Below, piece after piece: positions 8,381 to 18,349 of a stretch of DNA of 46,548 nucleotides. Each line of letters opens with the position of its first letter. The stretch's first letter is position 1. Source of the DNA: a bacterium (GTDB taxonomy: Bacteria; Zixibacteria; MSB-5A5; GN15; FEB-12). The stretch spans positions 1 through 46,548 of the forward strand of contig JAUWIB010000039.1 of assembly GCA_030605565.1 (NCBI GenBank), in the 5' to 3' direction. Under the pieces are notes generated by a model that was given only the letters and a program-made list of their open reading frames with translations, was not told the DNA's origin and made no database searches. The translations under genes were made by a program, and so were the position numbers.

Positions 8381-10092
8381 GCGATCACATCCTGTCGCCA
8401 GTGATCCTGAAAAAACTCGCGCTCACCAGCCATAACTTTAACGACATGCTCCAGGTTACGGTCGCCCCAGATTTCAGCCGGTGGACATTCGAAGTTGGGG
8501 GCGCCCGCCCGCCGAGGTGACATGAACTTCATCGGTACACCATGCAGGAAAAAGTACTCGTATGTGAACAACAAGGCAGCATCCAGATTGCTATCCTGGT
8601 AGCTGAGTATTGGTTCGGTGGCATCAAAGGATGCAAAGTACTCCTTGCGATCATGTATATCGTGCGTAAAGCCAGCGTCAGAATACGCTGCCCGGGCGCC
8701 GATGATCAACGGTATATGTCGGAAGATGAGTTCCAGACCGATAGTGCCGTTGTAAACAATGCCACCTTTCAAGTAGTCGAACAGTGAATAGCTCGAAAGC
8801 GGTTCCTCCGGGGCTACGACGATAATATTTTCTTGCTCAAGAATTCGTTTGCCCAGATGAAACGTCAGTATGTCTCGGACACTTTTCCTGACCATCATGA
8901 AACTGCGCTCCGCCGGATGGACACGTATAACCAGGACTTTGTTGTCGGCCACGGCAAAGTAGCGCACCGTCTCCACCAACCACTCAGCGGGTGAGTCAAA
9001 CAGACGATTCCATTCTTCGAATGTCGTGGCGTTGTCCCACATCACGTTGGGAAACAGCGCGAAAATATCCCGACCGGCTAAGCGATGGTCATCCAGGCGC
9101 GCCAATACCGGAGACTTCGCTGCGGTTTTGTCCTGGCCCAAACGTGCGATATCAGCGCTGATTCCGTAAAAGCGTTCGTTCATCAGGCTTTCGACGCGCT
9201 CAGTCACGTCTATTCGTGACAGGGTGGTATCCACAACCTTCTCGGTTAGATGTTTGATGTAGCCTCCGTCGCTCTTGTTCGCCGCAATGTCGTTCATGGC
9301 CAGATCGAGACTGTTAGCCGAGTACCCATTCAGCCCATAAGTAACCGACCGGACACCATGTGTCATCATGTACTTCATGAACGTCCCCCAACTGCTGTAT
9401 ATGCCATGTGATGTGATAAGCAGCGACGGCTTCAAACACTCGTGCACACGTTGGGTAACGGCGAGGCTGACTATGGCGTTACGAACGAACATTGTTTTTG
9501 CGCGGTTGTAATCCGGTTCGCTTTCGAGCAACTGATTGTCGGGCGCCGACAGAAAGAACCGCACCAACGAGGCTCGCACAAACGGTTCGAGTTCTATACC
9601 GCCAAAAGTTCCAAGTGAACTTAGGTGCGGATCATCCAGCGCTGGAAGATCGCCGCGACAAACATAACGCGAGTATGGTTCCATCATGCCGCCGACAAGA
9701 GGGAGCCGTCGCAGCATGGCCAGCGACAAGAAACGTCTCAACTTGTAGTAAGTCTGAAATGGAGAAAGATTGTTCTTGGCAAGCGTCTCGTGGTGGTAAA
9801 GCTGATCGTCATCATATAACATGTGAACGTCGTACCCGCGAGCCTTAAGCTTGAGGGCCAGTATCACCTCGACAACCAACTGGAGAGGCATATATGTTCG
9901 GACAGTATTGAACAGCACTACGCCACGGGGGGTATCATGGTGCGATGGGTCGGTGTCGACATTTCTCCCTATGCGCGACAGCATATTCACCACACGAGGC
10001 ATTTCCCAAAGAAATCGAATGGTCGAGAATACCCAACAGAGCAAAGGTGATCTCTTTACAAAGGCCCTGAATCTTCTGGCTCTGGTACTCAT
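8377..10092 (-). CDS. capsule polysaccharide biosynthesis/glycosyltransferase-like protein
   Basis: 571 aa; VLVIRVHPAERSFMMVRKS and IVYNGTIGLELIFRHIPLIIGARAAYSDAGFTHDI resemble Kps-like capsule synthesis proteins; overlaps the downstream gene by 4 nt. Confidence 0.65.
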   Translation of the reverse strand: MSTRARRFRAFVKRSPLLCWVFSTIRFLWEMPRVVNMLSRIGRNVDTDPSHHDTPRGVVLFNTVRTYMPLQLVVEVILALKLKARGYDVHMLYDDDQLYHHETLAKNNLSPFQTYYKLRRFLSLAMLRRLPLVGGMMEPYSRYVCRGDLPALDDPHLSSLGTFGGIELEPFVRASLVRFFLSAPDNQLLESEPDYNRAKTMFVRNAIVSLAVTQRVHECLKPSLLITSHGIYSSWGTFMKYMMTHGVRSVTYGLNGYSANSLDLAMNDIAANKSDGGYIKHLTEKVVDTTLSRIDVTERVESLMNERFYGISADIARLGQDKTAAKSPVLARLDDHRLAGRDIFALFPNVMWDNATTFEEWNRLFDSPAEWLVETVRYFAVADNKVLVIRVHPAERSFMMVRKSVRDILTFHLGKRILEQENIIVVAPEEPLSSYSLFDYLKGGIVYNGTIGLELIFRHIPLIIGARAAYSDAGFTHDIHDRKEYFASFDATEPILSYQDSNLDAALLFTYEYFFLHGVPMKFMSPRRAGAPNFECPPAEIWGDRNLEHVVKVMAGEREFFQDHWRQDVIA

Positions 10093-10204
10093 TCGGCAGT
10101 TCCTGTCGATTGCGCTCAGTAGTCGAGTTTTATAATAGCATATTATGTGAACACTAACCGTCGCCTGTCAACAAGAATTGAAGATCGCTGACGGCTATCT
10201 GTTC

Positions 10205-11641
10205 TCATGATTCGTGAGCCAGGACAGACTGGTGCTCTGTTTTGGCCTGTAGCCGAGAACCGGAACACAGGTATAACGATCTCCCCTTCTGACCCGGGTC
10301 ATCCTCAGATTCTGCATTGACAAGCTTTACGGTGTTGAAGTTGGCCCGAATAGCGTCCAGTTGGTCCCTCCTCTGCTGATCTGTACCGTGTGATTCAAAA
10401 AGCAGATTATCCGCGGTTTTTGCGGTAAACGTGATTACATTTTTCCAATTATCAATCCAGGCACAGACAGATAATAGAAAACAGATATCGACCCGCCGGC
10501 TCATCAGGAAGTTGTTCACCAGACTTAGATCTTCGTGGTCCAGGTCAAGAGTATAAAAGTGCAGATTTCCAGACTGGTTCAGTTGCTTGATCATATTGGC
10601 CGCATTAATGCACTTGTAATCGTAATCGACTCCTATACCGACCCTGATAGTCTCAGTCAGACAGTGAAGCATCCCCCCCCGGTTACAACCCAAATCAAGA
10701 ATGGTACGGTTGCGGAAATCATATGGTACGCTAGCCAGTCGCGTGGCGCACTCTCGCTGGCCCCGAAAATACTTCCCCGCTAATAACAGCGAGTGATAAC
10801 CAATTGAAAAAGCTTGGGCATTATAAGCAACCTCGGCCCGACTGGGATAGCCTACGGCCGAGAGAACACTGTGCAGCCTGATATCGGCTATTTCAGTCGC
10901 AGAACGAGTGCGCAGCATCTCGCCGATATACTTCAATTCTGATTCCAGGAAATCCATACCGATACGATCAGGACCATCAGCGTATACGTAACAACTATCC
11001 ACATCGACATTATATATTCGTCTGTCGTCCGCCCCGTAGATCAGCGATGACAGACTCCACTGCCCTATCAACTTCCCCCGATCCTCCCGATATCTGTTCA
11101 CGTTGGACCAAAGCTGTTCAACAACCCGAGCTAACTTCTCAGCCACGACATTTGAAGGAAGCGGTCGGCCATCTCGAAGCAAATTTCTCAGGATCTCCAG
11201 GCTATATCCTCTGATATGAGTCACGCTGTAGCCCCCATCCTTCCTGACCTCGAACACCTTCGGGAAGTGACAGCCAAGGATAGGATCATCACAAATCTCC
11301 CTGATTGTCGTGCGATAAACCTGGAAATTCGCTTCGTTCTTCAATTGCTCACGCAAAGTGCATTCGTATCGTCCGCTAAGGCGAGGGATCCGCAGTTTAC
11401 GCAGAGAATCAGGTGACCGGTATATCAATTCATAAAACACTGAGTTCTTCTTCGTCTCCACACCGGGAGAAATGTACTTTCTCCGCAACAGACGGCGGAA
11501 CATAAATGCAACCCAGTTGACAAATCGTTTTATCGAAGGATAGCGATACAGACTACCGGGAAACCGATAGGCAGCTTCTATCCATAGTAACCGCCCGAGT
11601 TCGTTCTTTCGCTTAACGAATTGTTTCAGAGATGTGATCAT
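10205..11641 (-). CDS. kinase-like domain fused to class I SAM methyltransferase
   Basis: N-terminal region with kinase-like LIGQWSLSSLIYGADDRRIYNVDVDS; C-terminal motif I TILDLGCNRGGMLHCL. Confidence 0.7.
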   Translation of the reverse strand: MITSLKQFVKRKNELGRLLWIEAAYRFPGSLYRYPSIKRFVNWVAFMFRRLLRRKYISPGVETKKNSVFYELIYRSPDSLRKLRIPRLSGRYECTLREQLKNEANFQVYRTTIREICDDPILGCHFPKVFEVRKDGGYSVTHIRGYSLEILRNLLRDGRPLPSNVVAEKLARVVEQLWSNVNRYREDRGKLIGQWSLSSLIYGADDRRIYNVDVDSCYVYADGPDRIGMDFLESELKYIGEMLRTRSATEIADIRLHSVLSAVGYPSRAEVAYNAQAFSIGYHSLLLAGKYFRGQRECATRLASVPYDFRNRTILDLGCNRGGMLHCLTETIRVGIGVDYDYKCINAANMIKQLNQSGNLHFYTLDLDHEDLSLVNNFLMSRRVDICFLLSVCAWIDNWKNVITFTAKTADNLLFESHGTDQQRRDQLDAIRANFNTVKLVNAESEDDPGQKGRSLYLCSGSRLQAKTEHQSVLAHES

Positions 11642-12819
11642 GTGTTGAATTCCTTTTCATCGCTTACAATTCCAGTTCCAGATGTAGATACAGCACTAAC
11701 CTCCGTTACCAAACCACTCTCTGTCATCCCTATCACCAGGCATAAGTCTCCAATAAACTTTTGGGTCGCCAAAGCCCAGGTGTACTGGACAGCCTGTTTT
11801 CGTCCTTTTTCAGTCAATTCCTCCCTGAGCGATCTGTTTTCCAGCAAGAGTGACATCTGTTCAGCGATACTTTCCGATCTCTTGGGATCACAATAGATTG
11901 CCGCATCCTCACAGATCTCCCGATGGGGAGGAATGTCGGACAGAATCACGGGACATCCACAGGTCATCGCCTCCACCGGCGGCAGCCCAAATCCTTCATA
12001 CAACGATGGGTACACAAAGCCATGAGCCTTTTCGTATAGAGCGCGTAGTTGCTGATCGGAGATGTATCCAAGAAACTGAAGGTTGTCACACTCCTTTATC
12101 TCTTGCTGCTGAAATATCCGCTTGTTGTTCCCTCCGGCCACCACCAATTGAAACTCATCATTGCTGACTTTGCTGCAGGCATCGGCCAACATCGGAAAAT
12201 TCTTATTTGGACTCCGACTACTCACAGCCAGCAGAAAGGGACGCCACGGATACTTCAACTTACTCAAAACCGAGTAATCCGGCACGACCGCCAACACATG
12301 GTCCGCCCCAAGACCTGTGACCGATATCTTCTCGGCCGCTATCCCGGCATACTTGATCAGTTCGGATCGTGAGAACTCCGAGATGGTGATAATTCTGCGA
12401 GCGCGCCAACCCAAAACAGGATAGAGGAATCTGTACCAAGTGCGAAAAGCTCTTGAATAAGTCTCCGGGACCACGAACGGGCTGGCATCATATATTAGAA
12501 CCATTTGCTGACGTTTAACCAGTGGCCCTGTATTGCACAGGCTGACTAGTATACCATTGCGTGAATACCAGGGCAATTCAAATTGTTCCCAGGCATGACC
12601 GGTCAACCTACCCACTACCCTCACTGGAATATTTCTTAGCTTAAGGTCATGCTTAAAATTATGAGGAACAAGCATGGTGAACCGAATCTGATCTGCCAAT
12701 CCGGGCGTAATCTCGATAATCTCATCCAGTGCCTTAACCAATTCAGTGGCGGTGCGCTGCACTCCGGTTGTAGATTGGGTCAGGAAACGAGCATTAATGT
12801 AGCACCTTTTTGCCAACAC
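11638..12819 (-). CDS. family 1/4 glycosyltransferase
   Basis: YEKAHGFVYPSLYEGFGLPPVEAMTCGCPVILSDIPPHREICEDAA; true start is probably the GTG at 12819, overlapping the upstream TAG, rather than the track start 13083 which runs through the wzy-like gene. Confidence 0.88.
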   Translation of the reverse strand: MLAKRCYINARFLTQSTTGVQRTATELVKALDEIIEITPGLADQIRFTMLVPHNFKHDLKLRNIPVRVVGRLTGHAWEQFELPWYSRNGILVSLCNTGPLVKRQQMVLIYDASPFVVPETYSRAFRTWYRFLYPVLGWRARRIITISEFSRSELIKYAGIAAEKISVTGLGADHVLAVVPDYSVLSKLKYPWRPFLLAVSSRSPNKNFPMLADACSKVSNDEFQLVVAGGNNKRIFQQQEIKECDNLQFLGYISDQQLRALYEKAHGFVYPSLYEGFGLPPVEAMTCGCPVILSDIPPHREICEDAAIYCDPKRSESIAEQMSLLLENRSLREELTEKGRKQAVQYTWALATQKFIGDLCLVIGMTESGLVTEVSAVSTSGTGIVSDEKEFNT

Positions 12820-14087
12820 TATCTTCCCTCCACCAACACCCCGGAACCGGAGATCGCTGGGACATCGGACATATCGACGGCTCTGTTTCGCACCAGTTTT
12901 AGACGCAGTACTAAAGACAGCAGAAAGGCCAGCACAAGATGCTCCGGCAGTGTGTAGCCGACACCGGTGGGAATTACGACCACGTTGGCCAAAAACAACA
13001 CCATGATGAAATCGGACGGATCGCGATACTTTTTCAAACGCACCATGAATATCTTCAGCAACACGCCGGTCACTACCGCCCATGAGATCAGATACAACAT
13101 GGCAAAGTGTCCGAAATCCGCAAACGGCACCCCTAACACTCCAAACGATGCCGAACCGGTCTTCTTCTCAAACCAGACCGGATAGTATTTCCTGGCCAGC
13201 GCGAAAGTTCCCCAGTCGTCCGGCTTGGCAGGATAAAGGACTCGCGGGACACGGCTGTAAATCGCTGATTCGAGCGTTAATTTTCCATACTGAAGTTCGA
13301 AATTGTCGTCCTCAATCAGCATCATGGCATTGCGATTATAGTCCGCATAGGAAGCCACACCGACCAGCAGGCCGACGTCCCCCTCTCGCAGGGAATCTGA
13401 AAAGAAATAGAACAACGATCCCAATCCGATTGCAAAAACGGCCGCGTAACTGATTACCGTGGAGAAGTTGGCCGCCTTGCCGCTCACAAACACACGGAAC
13501 ATGAGGCCGATCAGAATCAACTGCACAACCTGACCCTTGCTGCCGTGACTGAGACACCAAAGGACGCACATCGTGAAAAACAACGCTTTTTCCCCTCGGA
13601 AGGGGCGCTGCTTGAACAAACACAAGATATAGGCGAGAAAAACCAATGCCGACGACGTGAAATACATATGTCCATAGCCGACTCGGGTGCGTACGTAGAT
13701 AGCACGTGGGTCAAGAATGAGATCGCGATACTCGATGAGGATAGGCAGGTACACGAAAACAGCAGCAGCCAACACGACATACGGCAAGTACTTGATTTCG
13801 TGACGGACATTGAACGGCAACTTCACGGAATACGATGGAAAGTAAGTATACGCCAGCGCGAGAAAAAGAAAGGCCAGGCCGTAGGTGGCGTAGCAGTACA
13901 GATAAGTCGATGTCTGAGCGCTGTACCCAAAGAAGTAAATATGGATCAATTCAAACAGATAGTAACCTGGGATGAACGTGAAATAGATCGGCGTGAGGAC
14001 GCAGAAGAAGCTCTTGTCCCTGTGAACAACAATCGCATAGGCGAAAAAGGCAATACCGAGAGATGTCAAGACAATCAACTCGATCAT
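12819..14087 (-). CDS. Wzy-type oligosaccharide repeat unit polymerase
   Basis: ~10 hydrophobic segments; long periplasmic-type loop with YSRVPRVLYPAKPDDWGTFALARKYYP; position in polysaccharide locus. Confidence 0.7.
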   Translation of the reverse strand: MIELIVLTSLGIAFFAYAIVVHRDKSFFCVLTPIYFTFIPGYYLFELIHIYFFGYSAQTSTYLYCYATYGLAFLFLALAYTYFPSYSVKLPFNVRHEIKYLPYVVLAAAVFVYLPILIEYRDLILDPRAIYVRTRVGYGHMYFTSSALVFLAYILCLFKQRPFRGEKALFFTMCVLWCLSHGSKGQVVQLILIGLMFRVFVSGKAANFSTVISYAAVFAIGLGSLFYFFSDSLREGDVGLLVGVASYADYNRNAMMLIEDDNFELQYGKLTLESAIYSRVPRVLYPAKPDDWGTFALARKYYPVWFEKKTGSASFGVLGVPFADFGHFAMLYLISWAVVTGVLLKIFMVRLKKYRDPSDFIMVLFLANVVVIPTGVGYTLPEHLVLAFLLSLVLRLKLVRNRAVDMSDVPAISGSGVLVEGR

Positions 14088-15178
14088 TCGTTCTCCGTTT
14101 CGAGCACCGTCACCACTGATTCGGTCGAGGAAATCATTCCCCAGTCGGCAGCGGTTCCTTTCTTGAGATCACGGACAACCCGTCGCCCCAAGAGCTGCTC
14201 GAGATATTTCGGCGGCAGACCTCGGCCGGGACGGACCGCCCTCAGGTTGTTCTCCGTAAAGATATCTCCGGCTTTCATGTCTTCGGCCACGTACAGTGAG
14301 CGCCGGAACTGCAACGACTTCTTTTCGCCTTTGTTGATGCCGTACGAAACCTTTCCGAGAGACTCCCAAGCCCGCCTGGTTTCTTCAACAAGAGATTCCA
14401 TTTCGTCAGGCTCAAGCGAAAAAGCGGAATCCACACCACCCTCCGCTCGCGCCAGCGTGAAGTGCTTTTCGATTACCGTCGCTCCCAGGGCAACACTTGC
14501 CACCGCTACTCCGATACCCAGAGTGTGATCGGACAAGCCAACCTGGGCGCCGAACAGTTCGGCCAGGTGAGGAATGGTCATAAGGTTTGCCTCTTTGGGC
14601 GAGGCCGGGTAGCTGCTGGTGCACTTCAGCAGTACTATGTTGTTGTTGCCCGCCTTGCGAAGCTCCCGCACCGTCTCGTCCAACTCCGCCACCGTCGCCA
14701 TACCGGTGGAGATCAATATCGGTTTGCCGGTCGTCGCGATTCTTCGCAGCAGGGGTATGTGGTGATTCTCAAACGAGGCTACCTTATAGCACGGCACATT
14801 CAGTTCTTCGAGAAAATCGACGGCGGTATTGTCAAACGGTGTGCTGAAACCGATCATTCCCAACTCCCGACAGCGATCCAAAAGCGGCCGGTGCCATTCC
14901 CAGGGCGTGTGGGCCTGCTCGTATAACTTGTAGAGCGAGGTTCCTTTCCACAGGCTGTCCGGATCGCTGATGAAGAAGTCACCCTCGTCCAGATCCAGCG
15001 TCATGGTGTCCGCCGTGTAAGTCTGCAACTTCAGTGCATGAGCGCCCGCCCTGGCGGCAGCTTCAACAATCGCCAGTGCTCTCTCGAGCGACTGGTTGTG
15101 ATTACCGGACATCTCCGCGATGACAAACGGCGACTGGTCCGTTCCTATCTTTCGTCCTGCAATCTCTATTTCATTCAT
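14084..15178 (-). CDS. pseI: pseudaminic acid synthase (NeuB family)
   Basis: PFVIAEMSGNHNQSLERALAIVEAAARAGAHALKLQTYTADTMT; C-terminal SAF/antifreeze-like domain RRSLYVAEDMKAGDIFTENNLRAVRPGRGLPP. Confidence 0.92.
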   Translation of the reverse strand: MNEIEIAGRKIGTDQSPFVIAEMSGNHNQSLERALAIVEAAARAGAHALKLQTYTADTMTLDLDEGDFFISDPDSLWKGTSLYKLYEQAHTPWEWHRPLLDRCRELGMIGFSTPFDNTAVDFLEELNVPCYKVASFENHHIPLLRRIATTGKPILISTGMATVAELDETVRELRKAGNNNIVLLKCTSSYPASPKEANLMTIPHLAELFGAQVGLSDHTLGIGVAVASVALGATVIEKHFTLARAEGGVDSAFSLEPDEMESLVEETRRAWESLGKVSYGINKGEKKSLQFRRSLYVAEDMKAGDIFTENNLRAVRPGRGLPPKYLEQLLGRRVVRDLKKGTAADWGMISSTESVVTVLETENE

Positions 15179-15888
15179 GTCCCACCTCGGTTTAGAAGCA
15201 GAAGTTTTCGTCCCAACTTAAACGCCTCGGCAGCCGAAACCCCAACGTTCGCTCCGCGCCAGCGAGCCAGGTGCTCCACGGCCTCGAGTGAACGAGCATG
15301 CGGCCACGGGCGCATCTCTGACGAGTATTCTTTGAGAGCCTCAAGTTTCAAATCAATCGAATCGGTGATATCGATGAACCAATCAGGGGTGAACGGCTCG
15401 GCTGAGCCCGGCGGTTGCCACTCGGTACTGGATGGTGTTTCGAAAAAGAGGATCGTCTCAACCTGGTGATTCCCCGGTATCGGACGACAGGCCGTTATCA
15501 CCGCTTCATGTATTTTGCGATGGTCGATATTGACGTCGCCGACATGATGAGTATATATCACATTCGGTAGAAACTCCTCAATCAATCGTTCCACAGCTTT
15601 GTTGATATCCAGTTGATCGACCGAGTCCATCCGGTTGTCAGGAAAATCGAGAAGTTTGACTTCATGGACGCCCAGTACCCTATTCGCCTTCCGGGCAGCC
15701 TCGCCGAGTTCACTTAGCTCACTTTCGCGAGCGGTCCTGTCTCGCTTGGCATCACGACTGGTGACACCTTCGGCCATGATCACCGAGACCACCTCGTGAC
15801 CGCCGGCGGCATGCCGCGCCATTGTCCCACCGCAGCCAAGAACTTCATCATCAGGATGAGCGGCGATAACAAGAACCTTGTCACTCAT
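15175..15888 (-). CDS. PIG-L family deacetylase
   Basis: VIAAHPDDEVLGCGGTMARHAAGG; YTHHVGDVNIDHRKIHEA; start chosen at MSDKV. Confidence 0.9.
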   Translation of the reverse strand: MSDKVLVIAAHPDDEVLGCGGTMARHAAGGHEVVSVIMAEGVTSRDAKRDRTARESELSELGEAARKANRVLGVHEVKLLDFPDNRMDSVDQLDINKAVERLIEEFLPNVIYTHHVGDVNIDHRKIHEAVITACRPIPGNHQVETILFFETPSSTEWQPPGSAEPFTPDWFIDITDSIDLKLEALKEYSSEMRPWPHARSLEAVEHLARWRGANVGVSAAEAFKLGRKLLLLNRGGT

Positions 15889-16645
15889 CAGAATTCTCTG
15901 TAATGACGACATCGGCTACGATGCGCCCCTGCTTTCGTGCAGCCCGACTGAACTCAAAACGAAAACGGCCGCTTTGGAAAAAAGCGTGCGGATACCCATC
16001 GGCGTCAAGCATTCGAATGTGATCGAACAACGATTTCAGATCAACAACAGACGTGATATTACTCTGTTCCGGCTTGCGTCTTTTGAATACTGTCGGCTCC
16101 CCCACCTGTTCAACCGGCCCAAGTTCCTTTTCGACTAATTCACATATCATGTCTTCGATAATTACACCGGCGCGCAGGAATATCTCTTCGGCATTCCCAT
16201 GCAATGACAACGGTCTTTTCATATAGACCGGACCGGCATCCACCTCGCCGATACATCGCAGTGCTGTAATCCTGGTTTCTTCTATCCCCCTGGAAACCAG
16301 ATTTTGAAGCGGACTCCCACCCCGACCAAACGGAAGATCAGTCATATGGAAGATTACACATTCGAATTGTTCGTATATTGCGGCTGGAATTATGTACGAC
16401 CAGTGCGGAAAAAATAAGTAGCGCGGCTTTAGTTGATCCAGATTTGCAACAGTAAGATCAGACTTGGCTGCAACCAGATCAAACCGGGCGCCACATCGCT
16501 CACTCAAACGGCCAGCCATCCCTTCGTTCCAGGAACGACTGGTGGCCAAGAGGTACCTGCCTATTTCGGAGGATCTGTGCGTCTCCTCGGTTGACGGTGT
16601 TATATGTTCAGTCTTGTGAGTCATCGGTTCATCCTGCCAATTCAC
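15881..16645 (-). CDS. formyltransferase family protein
   Basis: CVIFHMTDLPFGRGGSPLQNLVSRGIEETRITALRCIGEVDAGPVYMKRPL; formyltransferase-like HMTDLPxGRGG and DAGP motifs. Confidence 0.8.
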   Translation of the reverse strand: MNWQDEPMTHKTEHITPSTEETHRSSEIGRYLLATSRSWNEGMAGRLSERCGARFDLVAAKSDLTVANLDQLKPRYLFFPHWSYIIPAAIYEQFECVIFHMTDLPFGRGGSPLQNLVSRGIEETRITALRCIGEVDAGPVYMKRPLSLHGNAEEIFLRAGVIIEDMICELVEKELGPVEQVGEPTVFKRRKPEQSNITSVVDLKSLFDHIRMLDADGYPHAFFQSGRFRFEFSRAARKQGRIVADVVITENSDE

Positions 16646-17229
16646 TCAGACGTCGCCACGATGGACCTTTTTCCAATAAGACCGGCCACCGGTGTATCCC
16701 ATCCTTTCACGAACAAATGCTCAATCGTTTTCAGGTCCTTCAGTTTATGCACACTGCCACCGGGCGGCTGTGGTCTCGCCTCCATGCGACCACTGCGAAT
16801 GTCCGACCATGACTGCTTGAAGAGTTCTTCGATTCTGGCCGAAAGCGTGTCGTAGCTTGTTCGCAGGGTTTCCGTATCGTTGAACCGAACTTCCTCCTGG
16901 GCGAGGATGTCACCGGTGTCTACTCTGGGATCGATGTAATGGATGGTGACCCCTTTTGGACTGTCTTCTATGAAGCTCCAGACATTGGGGTGACGACCAC
17001 GATTCCACGGCAGGCAGGAGATATGCAGGTTGATGACGCGACGCGGGAAACGGTCGAGCAGGTCCGGCCTGAGGATATGTTGGTAACGATAGCTGACCAG
17101 GAACTCGGTATCGTCCAGTACAGGCGAAGCGCCGGTGATTTTGTCTTCAGTCTGGACTACGTCGTCACCGAAGTCTTTCATGCAGTCTATCATATCTGCA
17201 CAGGCGGGACCAAGAAAAAGAACCTTCAA
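16642..17229 (-). CDS. formyltransferase (methionyl-tRNA formyltransferase-like)
   Basis: VINLHISCLPWNRGRHPNVW and GVTIHYIDPRVDTGDIL carry the N-x-H...D catalytic arrangement; likely TTG start at 17229 preceded by AGGAG and overlapping the upstream stop. Confidence 0.85.
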   Translation of the reverse strand: MKVLFLGPACADMIDCMKDFGDDVVQTEDKITGASPVLDDTEFLVSYRYQHILRPDLLDRFPRRVINLHISCLPWNRGRHPNVWSFIEDSPKGVTIHYIDPRVDTGDILAQEEVRFNDTETLRTSYDTLSARIEELFKQSWSDIRSGRMEARPQPPGGSVHKLKDLKTIEHLFVKGWDTPVAGLIGKRSIVATSE

Positions 17230-18335
17230 ACCAAAACACTCCTTTCGCAAAGCCGAAACAACTCCTCGGCAACTCTTTGAGTACCGTAGCCGTCCACCAG
17301 TGCGCGCGCCTTTGCCGCCATCTGCACCCCGATAGCCGCGTCGCTCAGAAATGGCACGATGGCTTCAGCGATCATCTCCGCCGTCACTTCGCTCGACCTC
17401 CCCAGGTAGCGCGCAACGCCGTGTTCATCGGCGCCCTCGCCGATGGCTATCTGGTTTTCAGCAATGGCCGTAATCAGGGTGGGCAAACCAAGGCAGCATC
17501 TTTCATAGGTAGTCACACCCCCGGCCCCAAGTCCGAGACCGGCCCGGGCCATCAGTTCGGCCATGTTGTCCACCTGAGAGTGGTATGCCATACCGGGCAT
17601 CTGCCGACACGTCTTCTCGACTGCCGCTCGGTGAGGATTTGTCTGACCGACAACTACATCCGCTGTCAGATCATAGTCTCTCAGCATTGTCAGTGCTCTT
17701 ACTGCCTTGCCGGTCTCATCGGTGGGATCGCTCCCTCCAAAGAACAGAAACAACCGCCGCGAGTCCCGCGCTTGTTCACTCTCGGCTCGCATTCGCACGA
17801 ATTCCGGCCGCAGCAGAGCATAGCCGGGGCCGATCAGATTCCGGCAATCAGCCGGGACCAGTCCATCGTAGCAATTGTCTGAAGATGCCAGACGATTCTG
17901 ATCCAATAACAGGTCACAATCGTGCCGACGGTTGGCCAGATCATCAATGACCATAATCCGAGACACCAACGGCCTTGCGGCTATCTCCCATTCTGCACCC
18001 AACGCATAATGATCCACCACCAGCAGGTCGATGGATCGATTTCGACTTTTCAGCCAGGCGCCGGTCTCGAAGGCGTCCGTTTCAACCGAAGCCGCCAGCC
18101 AGCGCGCATATTCACTTTCGAAGACCTTGTCTGAATTGGCGGCGATGAACGGCAGGCGATGAACGCTGAACCCATGCTTCTCGATAACGTCGCTGATATT
18201 ACCCGCATGATCGCGAGAGATAAACGTGACGACGGCGCCTTTGTCTCGCAGTTGATCGGCCAGGGTCAGACAGCGCATAACGTGGCCGGTCCCGATATCG
18301 TGCGAGGCATCACAGCGAATTGCGACGTTCACCAA
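17226..18335 (-). CDS. pseG: UDP-2,4-diacetamido-2,4,6-trideoxy-beta-L-altropyranose hydrolase
   Basis: IRCDASHDIGTGHVMRCLTLADQLR; VDHYALGAEWE; GAGGVTTYERCCLGLPTL. Confidence 0.9.
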   Translation of the reverse strand: MVNVAIRCDASHDIGTGHVMRCLTLADQLRDKGAVVTFISRDHAGNISDVIEKHGFSVHRLPFIAANSDKVFESEYARWLAASVETDAFETGAWLKSRNRSIDLLVVDHYALGAEWEIAARPLVSRIMVIDDLANRRHDCDLLLDQNRLASSDNCYDGLVPADCRNLIGPGYALLRPEFVRMRAESEQARDSRRLFLFFGGSDPTDETGKAVRALTMLRDYDLTADVVVGQTNPHRAAVEKTCRQMPGMAYHSQVDNMAELMARAGLGLGAGGVTTYERCCLGLPTLITAIAENQIAIGEGADEHGVARYLGRSSEVTAEMIAEAIVPFLSDAAIGVQMAAKARALVDGYGTQRVAEELFRLCERSVLV

Positions 18336-18349
18336 GAACTCCTTCCCGA

